DNA of 64,000 nucleotides, from the NCBI GenBank assembly GCA_023078685.1, contig JALGAS010000006.1, positions 806,001 through 870,000 on the forward strand, in the 5' to 3' direction. Source of the stretch: Neopestalotiopsis rosae. Lineage: Eukaryota; Ascomycota; Sordariomycetes; Amphisphaeriales; Sporocadaceae. Numbering within the stretch: position 1 is the stretch's first letter; each line of letters begins with the position of its first letter. A program made the position numbers and the translations under genes. Positions 20,314-32,389 of this stretch are shown here, piece after piece. Below the pieces are notes generated by a model. That model saw only the letters and a program-made list of their open reading frames with translations, made no database searches and had not been told where the DNA came from.

Positions 20314-21174
20314 TTAGGGTCGTCCCTCGAGCCAAGTGGTATTGAAGCGGCCGTTGCTAGAGGTGATGACGGGGTTGCCGTGGTAGTCGTCGACGTAGGC
20401 CTTTGTGGTGCCGAGCTTGGAGATGGTCCAGGCAATGACGACGTCGTTGAGGGCACCGTCGAGACCCTCGGCGGCGGCGAGGGCAGTGGCGCCGGAGGGC
20501 TTGGTGGCGTAGGCCGAGTCCGGGGCGCCGTCGAGGATCCACTCGCTGAAGCCGGTCGAGGCACCCGTGCCGTCGTCGCTGTCAATGGTGATGGCGCCGT
20601 CGCAGCCCCGGATCAGACTGACGTCGGCCCAGCCCGTGCCGTCGCTGTCGTAGCCGATCTCGAACCAGGTGCCGAGCCATTCCTCCGAGGTGCAGCCTGC
20701 GAGGTTGTACTCGTCGGTGCCGCGGGTGATGCGGCCCTGGAAGGCCTCGGGCAGGGTGATGAAGGCCGACTCGCCGGCGTCGATCCACAGGTAGCGGTAG
20801 GGGACAGTGTCGCAACCGTTGGCGTACACATAGTATCCCCGGCTCTCGGTGTCCGAGTTGGTGATGGAGATACCCCTTCCTCCATCGTCGGTGTCAGCAG
20901 TGCTGGATGACGGGGTGCTGACACAATCCGATCGCTTCTGCATGGTGTGGTTGTTCCAGAAAGGACTGACTGAGCGCTTCAGCATCGAGGTGGTTTGGTG
21001 AGCGCCGTGTTGTGTTTCATTGTGGTGGTGTGTTCCGTTGATACCAGTTGAGTTGCCGGGGCCTGTTTCGTTCAAGGAGGGAAACTCTTTGCGTACAAGG
21101 GAACCAGCCGGCTGGAAGGGAATGGCTGAGGCGGTCAGCGCCATCATGGCCACGGTAGAAACTGAGAACAACAT
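20314..21174 (-). CDS. Secreted glycoprotein with Kex2-type processing sites, family uncertain
   Basis: A single-exon frame of 286 residues. A signal peptide (residues 1-17, ending ALTASA) is followed by a roughly 60-residue pro-region rich in N-glycosylation sequons (NET, NST, NGT) and two dibasic Lys-Arg sites (LKR-SVS and QKR-SDC) that fit Kex2 cleavage. The mature part has four Cys, an ITNSDTESRGYYVYANGC segment and a GTWFEIGYDSDGTGW segment. This beta-rich pattern vaguely resembles thaumatin- or Bys1-like extracellular proteins, but I cannot assign a family with confidence. No GPI signal is present; the C-terminus ends in a sequon-containing NTTWLEGRP. It is probably secreted to the medium or wall. 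Confidence 0.78.
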   Translation of the reverse strand: MLFSVSTVAMMALTASAIPFQPAGSLVRKEFPSLNETGPGNSTGINGTHHHNETQHGAHQTTSMLKRSVSPFWNNHTMQKRSDCVSTPSSSTADTDDGGRGISITNSDTESRGYYVYANGCDTVPYRYLWIDAGESAFITLPEAFQGRITRGTDEYNLAGCTSEEWLGTWFEIGYDSDGTGWADVSLIRGCDGAITIDSDDGTGASTGFSEWILDGAPDSAYATKPSGATALAAAEGLDGALNDVVIAWTISKLGTTKAYVDDYHGNPVITSSNGRFNTTWLEGRP

Positions 21175-23541
21175 CCTGATGTTGGTATGTATAGACTAGC
21201 TATAAAGGAATGTGGCTGTGGTGGTAATGAATGCAGTGTAATGCCACAAGGCAAATACAAAGTAATGAATGTAGGTGACAGATGAAGGAAGGACTGTCAA
21301 AGTGCAACTTGAGTATCAAAGTATTATTCCATAATGGAGGGGGAAAACACCGATCTATATACCTCGCGCACAACCATGGGAGATGATGGGGTTGACTGGC
21401 CAGAACACACAGAACGATTCATGATTACATAGCAGAATCCAAGATTCCGCCATCGGTCGAACACCTTTACCAGTCTCATGGTTTTTCTAAACAGCATCAA
21501 ATGGGTAGCAATGGACCATTCCGATACCCCTGGAATAGTCTTCGCCAATCAGTCGAATCCTCTACGTGTGCTGACTCGAATATTCGCGGCCCCTCGCGCC
21601 ACCACAAGTCCAAGTTCAGTTAGTCTGATTCTAGGCTTCTTCGTCGCTCACACGTTACCTAGGCGCTATGTGAGAATGTGGTAAAGACTAGGGCTTTGAG
21701 GGATTACCAAACGTGGCTTCGGTGACCTGGCTGGCTGATTTGTTGTTGCGCTGTAGAAGGTCCGATGTCTGCTGCAGGTTCGGACGCATCGGACACTCAG
21801 ATTTTGTTTCCCGTTACCAAATCGTGTCTCCAGAAAAAAGATCCTGGCTGCGGATCACATTCCCACTCGCCCGGTAATCGATCGCCATGTGTGTTGCAAC
21901 CAGCAGAACCTGCAAGACAGCACACAGCGAGCGTCACGGTCCTGCAGTAGCGTCGCTGGTTTCTTTCTCCTCCCCAGCGCCAAGCTCAGCCGCCCCCTTG
22001 GCCGGTGCGTGGTGACGTGAGCCGGCGACGCGGGAGCTTGCTGAGCTGGGCCAAGACCCGGTCGCTGGAGCCGACGGTGCGGTTTTAGTTCAGGAACGCG
22101 GCAAAACGTCGTCGGTTAGTCTGAAAATTTCTCAACCGTCGCGTCCCGCGACACATTTTGGCTTGAGCAATGGGAGAAATGGTCTGAAGAGAACAGTAAA
22201 TTATATCAAAAACATGAATCGAGCAGCATATTCTAGCATTTGTTCCATGCAGGGTCTCAACTCACTCAATACCGAAAGAAGAAACATATCTTCCATTCTA
22301 GAAAGATTGTACCTGGATGTGCGTAAAGGGCCATGTCCCAAACCAGCGGGTATCGATCGTCGGGTCGTTGTTAACCCATCGCACAGCCAGCCCAGTTTTC
22401 GTCCAGGGCTCCGCAGACGCTTCGAGGCCCTGACGATCTGCGCCTTACAAAAGCTTGGCTTGCGTATCACCACCCACAATTTCTTCTCGAGACAACGAAT
22501 GCCGAGCAAAGGATTTGTCGTCAACTGCGCAACGTTTCAGCTCACCTAGGTTCCCAAACTGAGCCCCGCGGAATGAAAACAAACGCCCATCAAACAGCGT
22601 TGCTTTAGTAGTGTGATGTTCGCTGCTGAATGGCTTTTGACGGCGGACTTTCGTACTGGTAAAAGAGCCTACGCACCACTGCCAGGGGCGTCGGGGGACT
22701 CAGCGAGGGGCTTTCCACGTGGTTGCCGGCCGCAGCTGGTGGAGAAGACCGGATTTTAGACTTTCAAGGTGCAGAATCTCGAGACACCGTCGCGGAACGA
22801 ATTTTTCACAAATCCTTCATCAGCGCTTGGGTAGTCTGGGTAATCCAGTTTATCCAGTTTTATTCATTGCCTCTCATAGGCTCAGAGCTCAAGCTCACAC
22901 ACACTTTTACACACAGACTGACAACGCCGACTACCGGATCGAGAGGGGTAAGTCATTCTTGTTCTTGGCTCGGAAAAGGATGAGTTCTAGACCTTTTGCG
23001 CAAAAGAATCTGAACGTAGCATTCCTATTATGGAAGGGCCACTCGGACGACTAGGACTCAAAGGTGTTATGGCAGAGAAGCCTGGAAGCTGTTCATTCCA
23101 TGATTGACGAGAAGTTCCGCTATTGACGGCACGCCATTCGACCACAAGGCATAAGGCCTTGGAAATGGTGTCCCTCGGTCACGCGACTCAGTATTTACCG
23201 ATCACATAAAACTGTACTTGCTGAGTTAAGCGATCCGGCACTCTGGAACCTAGTAAAATTGTGTTCTATCACACAAAGTTTATTGACATAGTATATACTA
23301 TGTATTATTTAACCCAAGCCACGTAGTCTGATGGCGCTTCGGTATACTGGTAATGACCCATCGATTCTTGACAATGCGCGCAGTAAATGCCGAGGAGTAA
23401 CCTGCGGGGTTGATTGGTTCTACGGTACATGGGCATACATCATATTAGACACATAATGCTGTTGTCCTTGCGATGGCAGGAGAGGATGGTCAACAATTCG
23501 CTTATACAATACTCGAAAATGTATCCAGGTTCCCCAGTCAT
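21175..23541. other. 2.4-kb intergenic stretch, no supported gene
   Basis: Two frames of over 100 codons overlap on opposite strands at 22163-22549; neither has domain signal. A GC-rich island lies at about 21955-22090, and a perfect 18-base palindrome lies at 23286-23303. Otherwise empty. Confidence 0.5.
23286..23303. repeat. Perfect 18-base AT-rich palindrome
   Basis: The sequence ACATAGTATATACTATGT is its own reverse complement. It lies about 240 bases beyond the 3' end of the ppo gene. It may be chance in AT-rich DNA. Confidence 0.6.
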
Positions 23542-26500
23542 CTATCTAGTATATCCATTCCCTCCATTTGCATGACCATTCCCATGTCCATTTCCATTTC
23601 CATGTCCACCTCCATTGCTGTTTGACGAAGTCGGTCTCGACGTCTTCCCGTCATTCCAAGTAATCTTGAGAGCTGCACAGGGACGCCAGAGTAAGTATAC
23701 GATTTACAGGCAAAAGGTAACGGGAAACTTACAAACTGGGAACGGGAGATACGAGTCAAGCATCTCGTTCATGTACTGATGATACTCGACATCCTCGTCC
23801 CTCCAAATCTTGTCCTTGCCGGGCGGGGTGACGCCGGCGGCAAACGGCCGCAGGCGCCGCTGCAGCACGCCCTGCGCCCCGCGGACGGCCTCGAGCCCGT
23901 CGAGGCGGCAGATGGCCTTGAGCATCGAGGTCAGCGAGATGCGCACCATGGGCAGGCCCAGGCACTGGTCCGTCTCCCAGCCGAGGTGGATGTAGGCCTC
24001 GACGTCGCGGCCCAGGTCGAGCTCGCGCGGGTTGGGGAAGCGGGCAGGGTCGTGCGACGCGGCGCGCAGGTTCACGTCGATGCGGCCCCCGGCGCGGAGG
24101 TCGATGGTGCGGTTCTTGTCCTTGAGGCTCATGTCCCGCGCGGCGTAGCGCGTGACGCTCGTCTCGCCGCGCAGACGGGACCCTTCGAGCATATAGTGCA
24201 TTAGCGTGTCGAAGTCCTCTGGCGCGTCGGACTTGGAGAGACGGCGGAGCTCGGGCAGGTATTTGTTGCCTTCCCCGGTCAAAAAGTACTCGAGCGTCTC
24301 GCCAAATACCTGGCACTGGCTGGAGACGATGCTGCTGGCGGCGACCATGATGTGATCCCACACGAGGGAGTGCACCGTCATCTTCTTGTCAGAGGACAGC
24401 AGGCTCTGGACCATGGAGTTGCCATACTTCTGCAGCGTCGTGTCTCTTGGCCAGATCAGTTGAGTCAAGCTGGTGAGGTAGCCTCCCAGCTTCGCCTCCG
24501 TCACGCGGGCGCGGAGGAGTTCACCAAGAAGTTGTGTCGCCTGATCAGACTTTTGGCGGAGTGCGAATGCTGCAGTTGGGTTCAGGTCGATAAAGTTTGA
24601 TGCATAAAAGCTCGTCAAGACCATGTAGAGCTGGTAATCGTCAAAGATACCGGGAATGTCTCTGCCCTTGAGCGGCATCATGAACATTTCAGCACAGAAT
24701 CGTACATGAACCAGGTTGCACACGTCGTGAATAATGTCAACCTGGTTCTTACCGGCAAGCTTGTACGACTTTTCCTTGAGAAGCTCGGTGGTGGCCTTCT
24801 CATAGAATCTTCCTACCTCGGCCTCCCAATCGGCTGTGCTGTTTCCGTTCATGAGCAGGTCGCTGGCATTGCCATTTGCGATAGACTCTGGCGTTCTCAT
24901 CAGGAACTGCCCTTCGTTGCCCCAGTTCAACTTGAAGTCGGTGTTGCCTTCTTCGAGAATGGTATCGGCTGCGGCATATGAGAATGCCATTTTTGCCGGC
25001 GCTTGATACTGTGGCTTGTCGTAGCTGTATTGTGCCTCTTTGCCGAGGTCCTGGAGTGCGATCTTCATATACTTCGGAACCGTTAGAGGATAGTGTGCGT
25101 AGACTGAGTCTGCCTTGAAGTGGTTGGGGAATGCCTTTGTGAACAACTTGTAGAAAACGCAGCCATTGTCAATGTCCAGGTCGGAACTGGCAGCTTGGTA
25201 ACCCCAGTTGGTGAGCTTCTTGGGGTGGTAATCAATCGTGTAGAAACGATCACCTCGGACAAGCGCCACAGCATCTGACAGGACCGCTCTAGAGACGGTA
25301 TAAGAAGGGCAAAGTCCAGATCCAGGAAGCTTTGGCACCTTGGCATCCTCAGCCATGAGGCCAGGATACATCTCCACGAGATCGGGGTGCCCATACAGAT
25401 GCCGTAGCTGATCCGCAACTTCGGGGTCGGGGTTGATGTCGGTGAACTCTCGGTGAGGCTCCAGCTGGAAGTACTTGCGGAACTCGTTCAAAGTGCCGAG
25501 ATTCCAAGCCCGGGCTTGCTGAATACCCAGGATCTCAATGGCTCTCATGACTAATGGCACGCGATTGGCGCCAAAAGAGTTCGCTGGGTCGTCGATGCTT
25601 TCCGAGATGATCTTGACCAAGTCATCGTCGTGGAAGTTGTTGGTATCCTTATTGCGCACAAGTCCATCGGCAATCGGCCACTTCAAGGGGTTGGCGTCCA
25701 GCTTTTGTTCCCACTCATGAAGCTTCTTCACCATCTGTAGGCCTGAGATCCTGCTAAAGTCGTCACAGTTGGGGAAGAGTTCCTTCATCTTCTCGTTTGT
25801 CCACTTCTCGTCTCTGGCCGAGATGGCTGCATGCCACCTGTAGACGAGGTTAAACTCGGCAGAGACTTGGTTTCCGGTGGCCAGTGGAGTTCCCTTGATC
25901 TCCATACGAGGGTTGAGCTGCCACTTGCTGTCCGTACGGTTAAGGTTGAGAATTGTGCGGACATAGTCAAGCAAGATGCAGTTGACGTAAAGCCCACAGG
26001 TGACCAAGCGACCAGTCTGGAAGAGATCCTCATCACGCTTTGCCAGGTCGGTTTCGTAGCTGCGGATCTTGTGCTTGTTCTCTGGTTTTTGGTACTGCGG
26101 ATCTTCGTATCTAGCGTATTTGGGGTTATCCTTGATGGGAGGCGTGAACCTGCCACCTTCGTTGATTTCGGCAAGGTTCTTCACAACATCGTTGTGAAAG
26201 CGGTTGAACATGATCAATAGCACAGAGACTCCGGGAGGAAAACCGAGCACCCGCCTATCCGCAAAGCAGTCGGGGTGGATTCTGCCATCCTCGTAGGTCC
26301 TCATTGTCTTTTGCTCGGTCGCATTGGCTCCGTAGAGCGGAGACAGGTCCAGGTAAGACGAGGTTTGTGAAATTTGGTAGTCATCATGGTCTGTCCTGAA
26401 GACATCATGAATGATGAGCGATCCGAGATAGAAAAGTACCGACGAGATTCGGTTGGGGTGAGGCTCCCGATTTTCGTCCTTTCTGGCAAAGATGCTATCG

Positions 26501-27389
26501 AAAATTTGTCCTGGCTCAGGTAGAACCGCCGGCTGAACGGTCTCAGGCTTCACAGTCCGGGCATAAGGCATTCCAGCTCGCCCAAGGTGAGGATTCGTCA
26601 GACTCTGTAAGACGATTAGTCATGTTAAAGTCCATACTTGATAGAAGCCGTACATTTCTAGAACCATCAGCGGAGCGATATGCCCATTCATCACCAAGCA
26701 TCCTGCAGAAGTCAGTCTCTCATTCTTTAAGTCGCTCATGGGAGCCATAGGGATGAGCTCACGACTGAGGAGGGTGTTGCAGGTCATTCCATAATGTGGA
26801 CAGGAAGTTGCTGGTAATGGTTTCACCAGTCAAGGATCCTTGAGGCAGTTGAGAAGCCGCCTAGAAGGGATTAATGACATGCATTTTCTCAAAGATCAGA
26901 GAGTCTCGCTGACCTTGATGAGTCCCTCCACTAGAGTCGCGAGAAATATCAGCCATCACAGTTCAGACAAAGGCATTCGCGAACATTTCGTTTGTATTAC
27001 CAACGCAGGCGGAAGGCCCTGACAAGAGCAATAATGGGCACGATATGGACAGAGAATAACTTACTCAGATATTTCCTGTCATCAATCACCTCGCCCTCCT
27101 TGACCTTGACGCTCATTTCAATCAAGGTCTTGACATCTGTAATGCCCAAGTGACCTAGATCGCCCAAGTCGCTCTCGAGCTTCTTCACCCAATGAGCCTC
27201 CTCCTTGGGGTCAAGTGGTCTGCCGCCATCAGTTTGGTCAGGCAAGGGCTGACGAATAGCCTTGAGTATGTTGGTCGCATTTTCAAATTGGGAGCGCAGC
27301 TTCTGGCGCCATTTCTCGAGCTCCGATGGCAGTGGTGGTCTCGGCGGCTCGTGGGTCCCGTTGGCCCCGTTGGCGACTTTGGAAGGCAT
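23542..27389 (-). CDS. Psi-producing oxygenase: linoleate dioxygenase with C-terminal P450 domain (Ppo/LDS family)
   Basis: Six exons: 27389-27065, 26930-26914 (17-nt microexon), 26860-26763, 26702-26654, 26604-23733, 23672-23542; 1163 residues. Ppo enzymes oxygenate linoleic acid in an N-terminal haem peroxidase-like domain; a C-terminal P450-like domain then isomerises the hydroperoxide in diol synthases. The products (psi factors) control sporulation. Seen: exon 3 SQLPQGSLTG and LWNDLQHPPQ, exon 4 GDEWAYRSADGS, the distal-His segment SLIIHDVFRTDH, YLDLSPLYG, the YRWH motif (catalytic Tyr, proximal His), and the P450 haem-thiolate Cys in GWETDQCLGLP. The isomerase motif normally ANxxQ reads SSQCQ. 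The last exon gives SLKITWNDGKTS and a Gly/Asn/His-rich tail. Whether it is a diol synthase or only a dioxygenase is open. Confidence 0.93.
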
Positions 27390-29520
27390 GTTCAGTAGTA
27401 GTCTGGTGGACTATGAGAATGTATACTAGGCGGAGCACCCTCTAGCCCGCCTTGCCCTACTTAAATCTCTATAGACGCAGTAGACTAGGAGGTAAGTAAA
27501 ATACCAACGTCGAAGGAAAGTGTGGCAGTTCGTGTTGTAAATGATATCGCTCGCCAGTAGATGTGCGTATCCCTAATAGAATAATATAATCTTTAGCAGC
27601 ATGCGAAAAGTTTACCTCTGAGACAGAATTACACTCAAGCTCGCAAAAGACGGGTCGCAAATTGGGCAAGGTTATTGTTATATACCTTGATGCAGGCAGG
27701 CGAGCTAGGAAGAGTTGGGTTTGGATCGTCAAAAGGTAGCTGGGAACTTTCAGCCCTCTTGTGTTTATGTCTCTGATTATTTCCTGCCTATTGCCTATTT
27801 CGCTAATCGACCCATCCGCCTGATTCTATCTGATCTGACCTCGAATCCTACCCTATGGACTGATTGCCTCGTTTGCCTTGGTCAATCCCTACCGTTTGTA
27901 GAGTCACACTGAGGCTGAGTGATGCTTCCCAAGAAGGCCAAGCAGCAGCATGTGCCGTCCGCTTCCGAGCAGAAATTCTTCTTTCGGTGCATCATGCTAT
28001 GCATCTGCGGTGGGCTGAGTGAGCAGCTCTGGACAGGGGACTACTGTAAGTTGATCTGATGGCTGGCTGGCATACGCGCCTGGGGGATTGCAACTCGCAG
28101 CTATTATGGGGCCATGCACGTGGGGAGCCTCCGTCCAGATTTGTGAGACTATTGATGTCTTGCGCAACTCAACCTTGCCGAACCCACTGCTTTCAGCTAC
28201 TCCGAGCGCGTGCCTTGATGTCATGCTATGCTGAAGTGACAGTGTCCAGACACAACAGAAGGCTGCCATCCTGTCGCAGAAACTTTGCACCATTGGAGAA
28301 GGGGGGTGGCCAATGAGTGACAACCAAGGGCTTTCGGTCTTTTGACCAAGCTCCCCACTCAACCTCTTGGAGGAGGATTGAGACGTGACCGAAAGGCTTT
28401 TGGGGATCACTTTCCACTTACAGACGCTTTTTTTCATCAGGCAACTGTGCCGAGGTGAGAATCTGCAATATTTGAGCCATCATCTGGTACGCCCATGCCA
28501 ACAATAGTCGCCGAATTAGTAATACGTACGTAGAAGTGAAATGTGGGAGGCCTGTAGCGTATTTCCGTCTCTATCCGCTATTTTTCTCCATCGCGGCGCG
28601 ACGGCATTAGAGCATGCAGGTCCCCTCAAATGCCCACTTTTAGCCATTAGATGAGAAGGATGTCAGCTGAAGCCTACAAGTCTACGCAGATTCTAGATTC
28701 GCTGATCTTTGTGTGAAATAATGAACTTCATTTCACACTGGGTTGCTTGAGTGCAAAGTATAGAGCGTTTGACGTAGTCGCGTTAGTCGCTTCGAATGAA
28801 TGATGGTAAAAACTATAAGTACAGGAATGATCTTTGTGTCGCCGTTCATGCTATATCCCGGCCGTAAAGTGTAACCCGACACTCGTGCTCCGTCGAGAAC
28901 TATATCAAGTGGTTGTCATTACAGTAGATATAGCACGCTCTTGATCACCAACCAGCAGAAATAAGCAAGTAGCTCTTCCATTCCAATCAATTCGCGTAGT
29001 AATCCTACGCCTTAGGTAAGAACGGACCGTTCCGCCCGCCACTGTGACATGTCATTCGTCGTTCGAAGCACCTATCTCCCTATGGAAACCTGTATTCCGT
29101 AGAAGTGTTAGTTGAAAGTCACGGATTGCAGTGCATTACTATGAGATCTTCTTCATTTATATGTGATGTACTCCGTATATCTATGTGAAAGCTACCAGGG
29201 ATCTATTTCTTCCTCTTGTTATCATTTTTTTTCCTTTTCTTTGTTTTTTTTTTTCCTTTTCCAGAGATGCCTCTGGCCTCAAGTACGATGGTCCCTGACA
29301 GCTTGTGGCGGCACTCGCGGCCCTGGTGCGTGGGATTTAGCGCATCAACCCCAGCGTCCAATAGCGACAGGCATGGGCATCCTTTGCCATTCACATGCAC
29401 ATCGATACCCTAGCTGATATTCATGTGCTATCCAATCACTGAGTGCCTACCCTATCAAACGACCTGACACTTCCTCCCACTCGCTAACGTCTACATAGTA
29501 TCTAGTGATAGTGAAATAGA
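27390..29520. other. 2.1-kb intergenic stretch, no supported gene
   Basis: It holds the ppo upstream region. A 146-codon minus-strand frame at 27997-28437 has no domain signal. A pyrimidine tract dominated by T lies on the plus strand at about 29216-29265. Nothing else is recognised. Confidence 0.5.
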
Positions 29521-30543
29521 TCATGCTTTGCCAGCAGACTCTAGAATCTCGTTCATGGCCCTGGAGATTGACTTTGCATAGACTTCGACGGCCTTCGTCT
29601 TGAGAATAGTCAACTCTAGGTTTCCCGCATTTTCGGCCACAAAATTCGTGTACTCGTCACGAACGGTGCGGTTGAGATTGATCTTGACCATTCCCTGCTT
29701 CCGGGCGGCGTGGAATAGTTCGTTGGACACGCCATGGGTCCCGTGCAGCACCAGCGGCACACCAGGAGCCGCATCCCGTACTTGTCCGAGCCTTATACGA
29801 AACGTGCAGGATTAGCCAAGTCGAACTACCACCGCGCAAGATCACGTCGCCCAGGAGGATGACTTACAAGGAAAGATTCCAATATTTCTCAGGTCCTCCC
29901 GGTCCATAGTGGCCATGGATGTTACCAAACGCCGGGGCCAGAAATTGAACGCCCGTCCTCTGCACAAAATCTTGAGCGCCGTCTGGTTGTGTCATGATTG
30001 AGTCCAAGTCCACTTTCGGCAAACCGTCCTCGCCGCCTTCAATGCGGCCCATTTCTGCCTCGATGGATATCCCCTTCGCATTGGCGCGCTTCACGATGGC
30101 TGCGCACTGCCTAACATTCTCCTCCGGATCGTGTACAGATGCGTCAACCATGATGGAGTCAAAGGGCAGATCGAGTGCGGCTTCCACGTCGGCCGCTTCG
30201 ATGCAGTGGTCAAGATGAACGGCGACGGGAACGCTGGCTGCGTGCGCCGCGTTGATAACATATTTGACGAACTCGAGGCCCTGGAATTTCATGGTCCAGG
30301 GGAATAGCTGGATGATGGCCGGCGATCTCGAGGCTTCGGCGGCCCGAATGACTGCTATGACACCGTCATCATTGTAACTGTGACCCGAATGAGTATCAGC
30401 CTTGCACACGACGGGAAGACCGCTTGTTCACATCTCTTCCCGGTTGGGCTTGATACATACCAGTTGAAGGCTCCGACAGCGTACCCACCTTTGGCGGCAG
30501 CGTCGAGGATTTGCCATGTGCGATTATTCTCGGGAAACGACAT
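29521..30543 (-). CDS. Class II (zinc-dependent) ketose-bisphosphate aldolase family protein
   Basis: Three exons: 30543-30461, 30377-29868, 29791-29521 (287 residues). The family splits ketose 1,6-bisphosphates and related keto sugars into triose or aldehyde plus dihydroxyacetone phosphate. Seen: GGYAVGAFNCYNDDG across the first splice site, the metal/catalytic HLDHC near residues 82-86, EAEMGRIEGG, the metal His in GNIHGHYG, and VLHGTHG near residue 210. The length fits the short GatY/DhnA-like branch rather than the 360-residue glycolytic enzyme of fungi, so it is probably a dedicated catabolic aldolase. Start at 30543 (MSFPENN) fits the family; an in-frame ATG 19 codons upstream exists. 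It is divergent from the RraA-family gene. Confidence 0.9.
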
Positions 30544-31509
30544 TTTCACAGCTGAGATGATTTCTCTACATATATTTTCCGGTTTGTAGAACTTGCGCAA
30601 TTATTGTGACGACTCTACTATGAGGGTACTCGTTACGATCGCTGCGGTCCGAAGCCGGGGAATGTTTGGAGGGCTCCAGTTCGGTCAAAACGCCGAAGTG
30701 GGATCATGGCTGGACTCTAGCAGCTAAGTCAGTAACCCTACTAGTGTGAACAGTCCTTCAAGGAGCCCCATGGGGTTCATATCGCTATTGTTCACTCGTG
30801 CAGTTTAAGAGAATTGTAATGCCTACATGGAAGGTCCTTTGATTCCGAGGAGACCTGGAGTGGATCAAGCGCAACATCTATTGTGGACAATTCACATCAC
30901 ATCGTGGTCGAGAAGCGATGCAAGTGCACCCATATGTTGAAGAGATGAGTCATGATACTCGTTTGCTACCCCAAGCCATGTAAGATGTTAGGAACGAAGT
31001 GATCCGCTTCAATTGATGTGCATTTGCTTTTCGCTCTGGAGCAATAGCGACCCTCATGATCATAATGATGCAACTTTCGACAGTTCTCAACCTACACATA
31101 TGTCAGGATCGTGTTTGATGATTGTGATACCTTTGATATTTTGGATCGATATGCTCAACAAATAATATAATACATTTCTGTTATCCGAAGGTCCCTGAAA
31201 TGGACCTAGCCAATGCTTCTGATATGGAAAAATGCCCATTCGATACAATTGTAGTGGTTAGTTTAACACGCCGCTAGTGGTCGGCCAAATACCGAGACTC
31301 TCAATTTGGCTCGGCCTGTTGCCGCCCATTGCCATACGCCCGGCGGGCAAGCTTTAGTGATGTTTCAGGGCCCATTGAGGTGCCCTAGGCCTCTAGACTA
31401 TGTCAAGTGTCGTATAATACTTGTCGCTACACGTCAAATATTGTCCCAGGCCCGATCTCTAAACAGAGATAATTCGCGATCTCATAGCAGCTGAGTAAAG
31501 CAACCCATC
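30544..31509. promoter_or_regulatory. Shared divergent promoter region of aldolase and RraA-family genes
   Basis: There are 966 bases between the two divergent start codons with no supported frame. The arrangement suggests co-regulation of the two enzymes; I cannot point to a proven operator site. Confidence 0.5.
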
Positions 31510-32389
31510 ATGAGTTCCGAAACTGCTTCCATTATTGAGAGACTGCAAAAGTGGTCTAGCTGCGATGTAAACTGATCCCTCGATTCACCACATAGCTATC
31601 GCGGTCACAGCTGCATTTATACTCACATACTAAACAGGTCGCAGATGGACTCTCAAAGCTTGGGCATGTCCACGGTGGTTTCCTTGAAGGTCTGATAATG
31701 TATTCGCCTCATTTCCAAAACGGGCCCACGAGAATCGTCGGACCAGCCATGACTGTCAAATTCGCCCCCAAATCCGACCAAAAGGCGCCCAAGTTACAAG
31801 GCAATTATGTAGGTACTCGGGCTGCCGTGACTAGATATCATGAAAAGATCACTTTCACTCACACAATTGTAGATTGACCAAATCCCCAAAGGCGCTGTGG
31901 TCTTCATCTCGCAGCCTGCACCACATATCAATGCTTGTTACGGTGGCCTCATGTCCTTGAGGGCAAAGTACCTGGATGCAGCAGGCGTCATTATTGATGG
32001 TAGACTACGCGATCTACAGGAACACCAAGACATCCAATTCCCGGTCCGTTCCCCAAGCTCGAACATCTTTGGAATATATAAATATGCTGACTTGAAAACA
32101 CAAGGTCTTTGCACGCGGGGTCGGCACCACAGCGGGTGGCGCTGTATGCTTTCCGTCTGAGCTTAATGTCCAAGTGTCCCTGCAGTCTTCGATACAGGAG
32201 GCGACTGTTCAGCCCGGCGATTTCATCATTGCCGATCAAGACGGTGTGGTATGTCTGCCTGCTGAATTGGCTGAGAAAGTACTTGATGTTATTCCCGCCA
32301 TTGCGAGTGCAGATGAGAAATGTGCCAAAGCTATAAAGGAGGGAATGTCGGTGCAAGAAGCATTTGCAACGTATCGCGGAAAGAAATAG
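31510..32389 (+). CDS. RraA/HMG-aldolase family lyase
   Basis: Four exons: 31510-31566, 31638-31808, 31873-32043, 32105-32389 (227 residues). The family includes 4-hydroxy-4-methyl-2-oxoglutarate/4-carboxy-4-hydroxy-2-oxoadipate aldolases, which cleave such acids to pyruvate and a keto acid and can also decarboxylate oxaloacetate. Seen: CDVADGLSKLG across the first splice site, PHINACYGGLMSLRAK, the substrate and metal-binding block GVIIDGRLRD (conserved Arg and Asp), FARGVGTTAG across the third splice site, and the C-terminal PGDFIIADQDGVVCLP. The length is standard for the fold (about 220-240). It shares a promoter region with the class II aldolase gene and is convergent with the Ldh_2-type gene. 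The exact substrate is unknown. Confidence 0.92.

Noticed and set aside
20357..20924. Arg/His-rich frames on the 20.3-21.2 kb gene
   Set aside because: Out-of-phase shadows of the secreted glycoprotein frame.
22163..22549. 128-codon plus frame overlapping a 107-codon minus frame
   Set aside because: Opposite frames of similar length with no motif; neither supported.
27997..28437. 146-codon minus-strand frame upstream of ppo
   Set aside because: No recognisable domain or signal; composition and motifs give no support.
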